DNA of 7,543 nucleotides from NCBI GenBank assembly GCA_902496345.1, contig CABVAP010000112.1, positions 1 to 7,543 of the forward strand. Reading direction: 5' to 3'. Position 1 is the stretch's first letter, and the number at the start of each line of letters is the position of its first letter. This document shows, piece by piece, positions 1 through 4,930 of this stretch. The notes under the pieces were generated by a model. That model was not told the DNA's origin and made no database searches. It saw only the letters and a program-made list of their open reading frames with translations. Position numbers and translations under genes: made by a program. This stretch comes from an uncultured Eubacteriales bacterium. Its GTDB lineage: Bacteria > Bacillota > Clostridia > Lachnospirales > CAG-274.

Positions 1-138
1 GGCGAAGCCGATACAAGGTTTAGGTCAAGCCTTTTTCCAAAGGCTTGTGGGGTGTTGGGGCAAAGCCCCAAGGTCTTAAATGCTCCAAGAGCATTTTTGG
101 AAGTTTGAAACCTTTTTGCGATAGAAAAAGGTTTCAAA
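1..138. repeat. Intergenic chain of consecutive hairpins (left array)
   Basis: This non-coding stretch contains four perfect stem-loops in a row, each with a different sequence. They are 26-34/39-47 (9 bp, 4-nt loop), 55-61/65-71 (7 bp, loop AAA), 78-85/89-96 (8 bp, loop CAA, followed by Ts on the plus strand) and 104-117/125-138 (14 bp, 7-nt loop). A small GGC-GAA-GCC inverted repeat at 1-9 may be part of a fifth cut by the window edge. No reading frame spans the region. Chains like this in clostridial intergenic spaces are often dispersed repeat elements; that classification is my inference from the structure. The 78-96 hairpin could also terminate a plus-strand transcript entering from the left. 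The word CAAGGTCTTA at 69-78 recurs inverted in the right array near 4189. Confidence 0.75.
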
Positions 139-172
139 AAAATAATAACTTAATCGACAACTTCTAATTTGC

Positions 173-208
173 AAGAAGCCGTTGGCAATGATACGCCCAC
201 GGCTTCTT
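173..208 (-). terminator. Probable terminator of the Nudix/small membrane protein operon
   Basis: A 10-bp perfect stem (173-182 with 199-208) continues after one mismatch into three further pairs (184-186 with 195-197) around an 8-nt loop. It lies 23 bases beyond the stop codon of the small membrane protein gene, where an operon terminator is expected. The T-run after the stem is poor on the minus strand and only broken (TTTACTTTATT) on the plus strand. Termination is therefore an inference from position and stem stability. Confidence 0.5.
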
Positions 209-231
209 TACTTTATTCATATTTTGAAATA

Positions 232-489
232 TTATTCTTCATCTTCATAGTCTAAAGCGTAATAGTCTTCTCTGATGTCGTCATCATCATCAAAAATATC
301 TTCGTCCATTTCATCGAGTTCAGAATCTTCTTCATCAAATTTCTTTTTAAGTTGCATAATAGCAAAAACAGTTGCAACAAGTAAAGCAGATATACCAATG
401 ATAGCAAATATCAATCTTTTACTGCTACTTCTCTCTTGAATTTTTTTCAAAGATGACTCAATTGATTTAAGTGTATTTTCGTTTTTCAT
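232..489 (-). CDS. Small single-pass membrane protein with strongly acidic tail
   Basis: I do not recognise this 85-residue protein. A polar N-terminal segment (1-25) ends in K24-R25. One hydrophobic segment follows (about 26-47), then a KKK stop-transfer cluster (48-50). The C-terminal tail (52-85) is extremely acidic, with 22 of 34 residues Asp or Glu, including a run of five Asp at 67-71. The basic residues on both sides of the membrane segment leave the topology ambiguous. The ATG at 489 is chosen because the ribosome binding site AGGAGTG (496-502) is correctly spaced for it; an in-frame GTG at 498 lies inside that site and cannot use it. The gene begins 14 bp after the Nudix stop codon, so the two are almost certainly co-transcribed. 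The acidic tail might bind metal ions or basic partners, but nothing in the sequence proves a function. Confidence 0.75.
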   Translation of the reverse strand: MKNENTLKSIESSLKKIQERSSSKRLIFAIIGISALLVATVFAIMQLKKKFDEEDSELDEMDEDIFDDDDDIREDYYALDYEDEE

Positions 490-503
490 TGTAATCACTC
501 CTA

Positions 504-950
504 TTATTTATATTTGGCAATAAGGCCATTTCTTTTTAAATTATTATACTCACTATAAGCCATTCTCATAATCTGTTTTTCATCTTGGAATTTTAAAAGA
601 TAGTAAGCCTCGTGTTGCTTGTAAAAACCAGAGTCAATAAAAAATTCTTCGGCTTGAGGTTTGCAATAGTAGGAGTCAGAAGTCATTAGATACCAGTGAA
701 CAGTTTTGCTAATGGTATCGCCATCAACTTTAAAGGTATAGTGTGTTTTTCCAATATACTTGATAATCTCCCCGTCAACACCTGCCTCCTCTTTAACTTC
801 ACGCAAAGCAGCGTCCTGATAGGTTTCTCCTTTTTCAACAGTCCCCTTAGGCATAACCCAACCGATGTATCGACCGTTTTGATTTTTATATAGTAACAAT
901 ACCTTTCCTCTGTGGATAACAACACCTCCACAACTAACAGCTTCTATCAC
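504..950 (-). CDS. Nudix hydrolase (MutT/Ap4A-hydrolase-like)
   Basis: This is a 148-residue Nudix-fold pyrophosphohydrolase. Such enzymes cleave a nucleoside diphosphate linked to another group, using Mg2+ or Mn2+. The Nudix box is complete at residues 36-58: G36, E42, R50-E51, E54-E55 and G57 fit the G-x5-E-x7-R-E-U-x-E-E-x-G-U pattern, so catalysis is expected to be intact. The preceding W-V-M-P-K-G (31-36) resembles the WxxPKG lead-in common in diadenosine polyphosphate hydrolases, but substrate cannot be assigned from sequence alone. Length is typical of a single-domain Nudix enzyme. The start is a GTG at 950, preceded by a GGGGGA ribosome binding site 5-6 bases away. It is the first gene after the promoter at 1006-1034 and is followed by the small acidic membrane protein. 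The last 45 residues or so are less conserved-looking and carry no motif I recognise. Confidence 0.92.
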   Translation of the reverse strand: MIEAVSCGGVVIHRGKVLLLYKNQNGRYIGWVMPKGTVEKGETYQDAALREVKEEAGVDGEIIKYIGKTHYTFKVDGDTISKTVHWYLMTSDSYYCKPQAEEFFIDSGFYKQHEAYYLLKFQDEKQIMRMAYSEYNNLKRNGLIAKYK

Positions 951-1005
951 AAAAATTCCCCCGATTTAAAACATCTGTGCAAAAATAAAAATTGCTTATA
1001 TGAAC

Positions 1006-1034
1006 AGTATAACCTTTTTGATAACTTTTTTCAA
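1006..1034 (-). promoter_or_regulatory. Sigma-A-type promoter for the Nudix operon
   Basis: Read on the minus strand, TTGAAA (1029-1034) and TATACT (1006-1011) are separated by exactly 17 bp, each close to the housekeeping consensus. The start of transcription would fall near 999, giving a leader of about 50 bases before the GTG at 950. The promoter sits just 12 bases past the stop codon of the prsW-like gene. I see no terminator hairpin in between, so readthrough from the upstream operon is also possible. Confidence 0.75.
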
Positions 1035-1045
1035 CTCTAATTTTT

Positions 1046-1717
1046 CTAATTTTTTCTAAAAGGCGAAATTTTAAGATGTTTTTTCATTTTAGAAAAACCA
1101 CTTAACCATAAATATGCAATTAGTATTGCAAAAGGTACATAGTAAAAGGATATTTCCGAAAGTAATATAAAATCGTATAGACCGTGAAGCAAAAAAGGGG
1201 CAAAAAAAGCAAAAATCAAATAAAGATACCCTTTTGCTTCAAAAAATTTGTAGCAAGAAAAATAATATCCCATAAAAACACCAAATAGAGCGTGTGCCGG
1301 AACAGAAAATATAGCACGTAAAAAAGCAGTTTCTATCCCACCAAATTCAGGATTTAAAACATATAAAACATTTTCTATCCCTGCAAAACCAAGGGAAATA
1401 AAAACCGAATAAACGATACCGTCAAAAGGTTCATTAAAATTTTTATTTTGTCTAATCAAAAAAAACAGCACAATAAACTTAAAAATTTCTTCGGTAAAAG
1501 ATGCAACAAAGAAAGAATTAAAAAAAGCCTCTGCGATTTTTTCTTTTGGCGAAAATCCGTCAATAAAATGTTCAAAAAATAAAATCGGAAAGGCAATGAT
1601 AACACCATAAAACACCCCTGTAAAAAGAAGATAATACGGCTCTTTTTCATATTTATCTCTAAAGTAGATGTAAAATAAAATAATCAAAACAGGAGAAATA
1701 GCAAGACGTAAAAGCAT
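1046..1717 (-). CDS. prsW: PrsW-family intramembrane metalloprotease-like protein
   Basis: This 223-residue polytopic membrane protein has about seven or eight hydrophobic segments and the signature residues of the PrsW family. These are E76-E77-x-x-K80, D99-G100, E115-N116, R134 with H142 in the next helix, and H178-G179-x-x-D182. In Bacillus subtilis PrsW (of similar length) makes the first cut in the anti-sigma factor RsiW and so releases sigma-W; a clostridial relative acts on a different anti-sigma factor. The conserved Glu and His residues are the presumed active site within the membrane. The substrate is unknown here, as no sigma or anti-sigma gene is visible. The gene starts 43 bp after the dnaI-like stop codon with an AAAGGG ribosome binding site 9 bases ahead, so it probably belongs to the dnaD-dnaI transcript. 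An alternative reading is the related CPBP/Abi protease superfamily, but the motif order favours PrsW. Confidence 0.88.
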   Translation of the reverse strand: MLLRLAISPVLIILFYIYFRDKYEKEPYYLLFTGVFYGVIIAFPILFFEHFIDGFSPKEKIAEAFFNSFFVASFTEEIFKFIVLFFLIRQNKNFNEPFDGIVYSVFISLGFAGIENVLYVLNPEFGGIETAFLRAIFSVPAHALFGVFMGYYFSCYKFFEAKGYLYLIFAFFAPFLLHGLYDFILLSEISFYYVPFAILIAYLWLSGFSKMKKHLKISPFRKN

Positions 1718-1760
1718 AGTTTAAGACCCTTTCAAAAAGAATATAAACCTCTTATATATC

Positions 1761-2750
1761 TTACCCTTTTGCAAGTTTTAATATTCTAATATCGTCACCA
1801 AAAAATTCATAAAATTCATAAGTTCCATATATTCTGGAAAGAACTCTGTCAGAGTATTTTTCTTTTATGTCTTTAGGCTCAAGATTTGTTGAAATTATAA
1901 TAGGCTTTCTTTTTATAAACCTGATATTTATAATGTTAAAAAATTCAGACGTTGTAAGAGATGTTTGAAACTCTGTTCCAAGGTCATCAATTATAAGTAA
2001 ATCAGCGTCATAAATCATATTTAAAGTTTCATCTGTATCTTCTTCATCTTTGTTAAACTTTTCTTTTTCGATAATCTTAAAAAGTTGAGCAGATGGCAAA
2101 TATAAAACAGCCTTTCCCTCATCAAGTAAAGCCTTTGCAATACAATTACAAAGAAAAGTTTTGCCAAGCCCAGATTTACCATATAAAAGTAAATTTTTAA
2201 ATTCCGTATCAAATTTTTCGACAAATTCAAGAGAATTAATTAAAATAGCCTCAATTCTTTTTCTAGGAGAAAGACCAATTTTAGGGTCAACTGTTTCAGA
2301 GTAATAAGAAATATCAAAATTTTCAAAATTTTCCCTTTTAAGATTTTCTTTTATGTTAGACATATCATAAGATGCCTCGATAAGTCTGTTTTTAAGGCAG
2401 TTACATTCTTCAGCACCGATATACCCTGTATCTTTGCATTTAGGGCATTTATAAACATCGTCAAAAAAATCATCTTTAATATTACAAACTTCAAGAATTT
2501 TTTCACGTTCTTCTAAAAGTTCCCTGTTTTTTTGTTCATACCTAGCCCTTGCGTCTTCTGCCTTTTCTTTTTTTTGCAAAGATAGCCTAGCGAAAGCAAT
2601 ATTTACTTTCATAATTTGGTCATCGATTTCTTTAAGTTCAGGAATTTTTTCATATAGTTCAGAAACTTTTTGTTTATATTTTTTGTCAGATATAGTTTTT
2701 TCAGCATCGTATTCACGCAAAACTTTTTTATAAATTTCAGCTTTATTCAT
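1761..2750 (-). CDS. dnaI: DnaI/DnaC-type replicative helicase loader (AAA+ ATPase)
   Basis: This 329-residue protein is a cytoplasmic AAA+ ATPase of the DnaC/DnaI/IstB group, which places the replicative helicase on DNA. The N-terminal third (1-95) is rich in Glu and Lys and likely forms a coiled coil. A small metal-binding-like knuckle follows, with C102-x2-C105 and C116-x-C118. The ATPase domain shows Walker A G-K-S-G-L-G-K-T at 191-198, Walker B L-L-I-I-D-D at 251-256, sensor 1 S-T-N at 287-289, and an S-D-R-x-L-S-R arginine-finger region at 300-306. All catalytic residues are present. The ribosome binding site AAGGA lies inside the last codons of the upstream dnaD-like gene, whose stop codon is only 4 bp from this ATG, so translation is probably coupled. 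IstB transposition helpers share the fold, but no transposase is nearby and the dnaD partner supports replication. Many databases would label it dnaC. Confidence 0.92.
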   Translation of the reverse strand: MNKAEIYKKVLREYDAEKTISDKKYKQKVSELYEKIPELKEIDDQIMKVNIAFARLSLQKKEKAEDARARYEQKNRELLEEREKILEVCNIKDDFFDDVYKCPKCKDTGYIGAEECNCLKNRLIEASYDMSNIKENLKRENFENFDISYYSETVDPKIGLSPRKRIEAILINSLEFVEKFDTEFKNLLLYGKSGLGKTFLCNCIAKALLDEGKAVLYLPSAQLFKIIEKEKFNKDEEDTDETLNMIYDADLLIIDDLGTEFQTSLTTSEFFNIINIRFIKRKPIIISTNLEPKDIKEKYSDRVLSRIYGTYEFYEFFGDDIRILKLAKG

Positions 2751-2754
2751 AAAA

Positions 2755-3876
2755 TCATTCCTTCATTTTTTTATCAAGCAGATTACCTTTAAATTTATCA
2801 AGTAGTTCAAAGTCCCAATCTCTCTGTTCATAGTTGTTAAAATTATTTTTCTTAGATTTAGAGGTAGTGTTGTTTTGCCCCACTTTGTTGTTTCCAAAAT
2901 TCTTATTTTTTTCAAACTGTAAATCCTCTTTTTTGATGTCATCAAAATTTTTAACACCTTTGTTATACCAATTAAGAATAATAGAATTTGCATATTGAAA
3001 AGAAGGTTGTCCAGTTTTCATAACTGTCCTTTGGCAGGCCTCTTTGATAATTTCGATAGGCAATTTAGTAAGCCAGTCATTCATATACTTTTTCTGTTCA
3101 TCGATAGGCATAGAAGTATTTTGGCCGAAAGCTTTCATAATTTCCTTATAGCTGTTATCAACGTCATCAACATATTTTTTAGCCTTTTCAACTGTATTAA
3201 TGCCCTTGTCACACCAATCAATAGCAACTTTTTCAATATACCTTAAATTACGAGCATTTCCCTTTGAAACACAATATTTTATAAGAAATTCAATAACATC
3301 TAGTGGAAGATTAAGCCATTCATAAAAACTTAAAACAAGTTGCATTTTGCTGTGGTCAAGCATAGTAGAAAAAGCAGATTCAGCAACTTTAAATAATTTT
3401 TTTATTTCTGCATTTTCACCATAAGCCTTAATTTCATCAACGCTATATTTTGGCATTTCCCCTATTTTAATAGCCTTGTTTTTAGGCATATCTGTACTAT
3501 CTTTTGAACTATTTATTTTAAAATCTTCATTTATAGATGTGCTATTTTTAATAGCTGGTTGTGGCTCTTTGTCTTCATTTTTAATGTTGTTAAGGTCAAA
3601 AAATTCAATATTAAAATCGTCATTTACTTGAGAGAAATCCACAACATTCTCTTTTTTCCAATATTTCCAACAGGCGATAACGTCACTTTCAAGAATATTA
3701 AAATCCTCTGCCGTCTGTTGTAAAGTAACATTTTCACCGTTCATACATTTTTTTAATGAATAAATATAAATACAAACAAAAACAGCATTTGCTTTTGTAA
3801 TATATCGGTCAATAAAAACATTATGAACAGGCAAAAAGTCAAAACTTATGCTGTTTTTCATATTTATATAAGCCAT
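2755..3876 (-). CDS. dnaD: DnaD-domain primosome protein with two DnaD/DnaB-type repeats
   Basis: This 373-residue protein fits the DnaD/DnaB primosome family of Gram-positive bacteria, which remodels origin DNA and recruits the helicase and its loader. Residues 1-95 look like a winged-helix N-terminal domain. A polar linker (about 96-145) joins it to two tandem DnaD-like C-terminal domains. The first spans about 146-236, with the Y-x7-W signature at Y213/W221; the second spans about 242-316, with Y295/W303. An Asn/Lys-rich stretch (318-348) leads to a short tail, Q-R-D-W-D-F, at 351-356, a type of ending often seen in clostridial DnaD proteins. The ATG at 3876 has an AAAGGA ribosome binding site about 7 bases away. 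It is the first gene of the operon and overlaps functionally with the helicase loader 4 bp downstream. The duplicated domain resembles the arrangement in B. subtilis DnaB, so it could fill the DnaB role, the DnaD role, or both. Confidence 0.87.
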   Translation of the reverse strand: MAYINMKNSISFDFLPVHNVFIDRYITKANAVFVCIYIYSLKKCMNGENVTLQQTAEDFNILESDVIACWKYWKKENVVDFSQVNDDFNIEFFDLNNIKNEDKEPQPAIKNSTSINEDFKINSSKDSTDMPKNKAIKIGEMPKYSVDEIKAYGENAEIKKLFKVAESAFSTMLDHSKMQLVLSFYEWLNLPLDVIEFLIKYCVSKGNARNLRYIEKVAIDWCDKGINTVEKAKKYVDDVDNSYKEIMKAFGQNTSMPIDEQKKYMNDWLTKLPIEIIKEACQRTVMKTGQPSFQYANSIILNWYNKGVKNFDDIKKEDLQFEKNKNFGNNKVGQNNTTSKSKKNNFNNYEQRDWDFELLDKFKGNLLDKKMKE

Positions 3877-3947
3877 AAAAAGGTCCTTTCTAAAAAAACT
3901 TCAAAACCTGTATCACATACCAAAATCTATTTTCATTATTAGCTTAA

Positions 3948-3976
3948 AAATGGGTTGCCAATATGACAACCCATTT
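3948..3976 (-). terminator. Terminator-like hairpin upstream of the dnaD-like gene
   Basis: A perfect 10-bp stem (3948-3957 with 3967-3976) encloses a 9-nt loop. On the minus strand it is followed by a short T-run (TTTTTA), as in an intrinsic terminator. It lies 71 bases upstream of the dnaD-like start codon. It could stop minus-strand transcription coming out of the adjacent hairpin array, or act as an attenuator if the dnaD promoter lies to its right. I see no convincing promoter in 3877-3947 that would decide between these. Confidence 0.55.
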
Positions 3977-4072
3977 CAGCTTGTAGAAAAAGTTAATTTT
4001 TATCGTTATTGTCGATTTCAAAAAGCGTCGCAGACTTTTATCCGCAAGCGGAAATCGCATTTTCGCTGAGGA

Positions 4073-4122
4073 AAACAGCTGTTTCAAGGGCTTAAAAGCC
4101 TTGTGCGCAGAAACAGCTGTTT
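4073..4122. repeat. Compound inverted repeat built from AAACAGCTGTTT palindromes
   Basis: Two copies of the perfect 12-base palindrome AAACAGCTGTTT (4073-4084 and 4111-4122) flank an inner hairpin GGCTT-AA-AAGCC (4089-4100). Adding the neighbouring C/G makes 13-base outer arms (4073-4085 and 4110-4122). Because each arm is itself palindromic, the copies are both direct and inverted repeats. The DNA could form one long hairpin or two small cruciforms. Symmetric sites like this can also be protein-binding operators, but I recognise no known regulator. Confidence 0.75.
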
Positions 4123-4138
4123 ACTCATCTAGTTTAAT

Positions 4139-4165
4139 TTGCAAAAAATCGTTGATTTTTTGCAA
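4139..4165. repeat. Perfect 12-bp hairpin with 3-nt loop
   Basis: TTGCAAAAAATC (4139-4150) pairs perfectly with GATTTTTTGCAA (4154-4165) around the loop GTT. It abuts the next stem without a spacer. The A/T-rich arms give no T-tail outside the stem, so it is not a canonical terminator on either strand. Confidence 0.8.
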
Positions 4166-4218
4166 GGCTGTCGACTTTATCGACAGCCTAAGACCTTGAG
4201 GATTTTCCTCTTGGTCTT
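4165..4218. repeat. Two abutting hairpins before the yigZ-like gene
   Basis: The first stem pairs 4165-4174 with 4180-4189 (10 bp, 5-nt loop). The second pairs 4190-4195 with 4213-4218 and 4198-4202 with 4206-4210, separated by a symmetric TT/TT internal loop and closed by a TTT loop. The second is followed on the plus strand by TAATTTTTTATATTTTT, which makes it the array's best plus-strand terminator candidate. That would insulate the yigZ-like gene, or attenuate it if the promoter lies to the left. Confidence 0.7.
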
Positions 4219-4235
4219 TAATTTTTTATATTTTT

Positions 4236-4241
4236 AGGTGG
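4236..4241 (+). promoter_or_regulatory. Ribosome binding site fixing the yigZ-like start at 4250
   Basis: AGGTGG differs from the ideal AGGAGG by one base and ends 8 bases before the ATG at 4250. The in-frame GTG codons at 4238 and 4241 lie within or directly against this site, so they are poor start candidates. Confidence 0.7.
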
Positions 4242-4249
4242 TGAAAAAA

Positions 4250-4900
4250 ATGTTAAAACATTATAAAACGGTTAATGAACTTGGACAAGCTGAAATAGTT
4301 GAAAAAAAATCTAGATTTATAGCAACTGTTAAGCCGGTTTCCTCAGAGGAAGAGGCTCAGGCTTTTGTGGCAGAAATTAAAAAGAAATATTGGGACGCAA
4401 GACATAATGTTTTTGCTTACCAAATAGGCGAAAGAAATGAAATCCAAAGGCAAAGTGATGACGGAGAGCCAAGTGGTACGGCTGGTCTTCCTGTTCTTGA
4501 TGTCCTTAGGGGTGAAGATATTAAAAATACCGTTATCGTTGTAACAAGATATTTCGGTGGAATATTACTCGGAACAGGTGGACTTGTTCGTGCATACGGA
4601 AAATCTGCAAAAGAGGGACTTATAAATGCCAAAATAATCGAAAAAATTTTGTATAAATGCGTTTATATCACAACAGACTATAATTCATCAGGTAAAATTC
4701 AATATGAAACGTTGCAAAAGGAGGCAATTATTCAAGATACTGAATATACCGATAAAGTTAAATTTACCGTTTTGTGTGAAATAGATGACGCAGAGGGGTT
4801 TGTAAAACATATAACTAACATTTCAAACGGAACTGCTGTTATTGATGAGGGTGATGACGTATACGGAAAGTGGATTGACGGGGAACTTATTTTAGATTGA
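4250..4900 (+). CDS. yigZ: YigZ/YvyE-family protein (IMPACT/UPF0029 domain)
   Basis: This 216-residue cytoplasmic protein belongs to the conserved YigZ (E. coli) / YvyE (B. subtilis) family. The eukaryotic relative IMPACT regulates translation through Gcn1, but the bacterial role is not firmly established. The N-terminal UPF0029 domain (about 1-120) carries the family motifs A-R-H-N-x-F-A-Y (50-57), D-D-G-E-P-S-G-T-A-G (70-79), R-Y-F-G-G (100-104) and L-G-T-G-G-L-V-R-A-Y (107-116). The C-terminal part (about 132-195) fits the small DUF1949-type alpha/beta domain. Length matches the family norm. It follows the right hairpin array; no strong promoter is visible directly upstream. The helicase gene begins 30 bp after the stop codon, and there is no terminator between them, so a two-gene operon is likely. 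A functional link between the two is not established. Confidence 0.93.
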   Translation: MLKHYKTVNELGQAEIVEKKSRFIATVKPVSSEEEAQAFVAEIKKKYWDARHNVFAYQIGERNEIQRQSDDGEPSGTAGLPVLDVLRGEDIKNTVIVVTRYFGGILLGTGGLVRAYGKSAKEGLINAKIIEKILYKCVYITTDYNSSGKIQYETLQKEAIIQDTEYTDKVKFTVLCEIDDAEGFVKHITNISNGTAVIDEGDDVYGKWIDGELILD

Positions 4901-4916
4901 TACAATAATAAAAATT

Positions 4917-4920
4917 AGGA
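4917..4920 (+). promoter_or_regulatory. Ribosome binding site favouring a TTG start at 4931
   Basis: AGGA at 4917-4920 stands 10 bases before TTG 4931, a workable distance. The in-frame GTG at 4922 is one base away from the same site, too close for initiation. Confidence 0.6.
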
Positions 4921-4930
4921 CGTGATTGAT

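Larger units (their letters stand above)
4024..4218. repeat. Intergenic chain of consecutive hairpins (right array)
   Basis: Nearly all of this 195-base non-coding stretch between the divergent dnaD-like and yigZ-like genes can fold into back-to-back stem-loops. In order these are an imperfect hairpin bounded by AGCG/CGCT (4024-4067) with core TCCGC-AA-GCGGA at 4041-4052; a compound inverted repeat (4073-4122); a 12-bp perfect stem (4139-4165); a 10-bp perfect stem (4165-4189); and an interrupted 11-bp stem (4190-4218). Stems follow each other with almost no gap. The stems have unrelated sequences, so this is a modular chain and not a tandem repeat. No open reading frame or clear promoter is seen within it. 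It resembles the array at 1-138 in architecture and shares the word TAAGACCTTG. Confidence 0.8.

Noticed and set aside
911..919. Perfect DnaA box (TTATCCACA on the minus strand) hinting at a replication origin
   Set aside because: It is a single site inside the Nudix coding sequence, explained by its Val-Ile-His-Arg codons. No cluster of boxes or adjacent unwinding element is present; a near match at 4039-4047 lies in a hairpin stem.
1761..2750. IstB transposition helper indicating an insertion sequence
   Set aside because: The AAA+ fold is shared, but no IstA transposase or terminal inverted repeats are present and the gene is paired with a dnaD-like gene.
3981..4009. Possible plus-strand promoter for the yigZ-like gene (TTGTAG, 17 bp, CGTTAT)
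   Set aside because: The -10 box matches the consensus at three of six positions only, and the transcript would have to pass through the whole hairpin array; too weak to annotate.
4073..4122. Repeated AAACAGCTGTTT taken as the start of a CRISPR array
   Set aside because: There are just two copies, 26 bases apart, the unit is a full palindrome, the interval itself forms a hairpin, and no cas gene is near.
3877..4249. T-box or known metabolite riboswitch upstream of either divergent gene
   Set aside because: I find no T-box sequence or conserved riboswitch core; the stems are simple palindromes without the expected junctions.
4417..4632. Minus-strand reading frame opposite the yigZ-like gene
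   Set aside because: It lies wholly within a well-conserved coding sequence, has no ribosome binding site of note and no recognisable domain.
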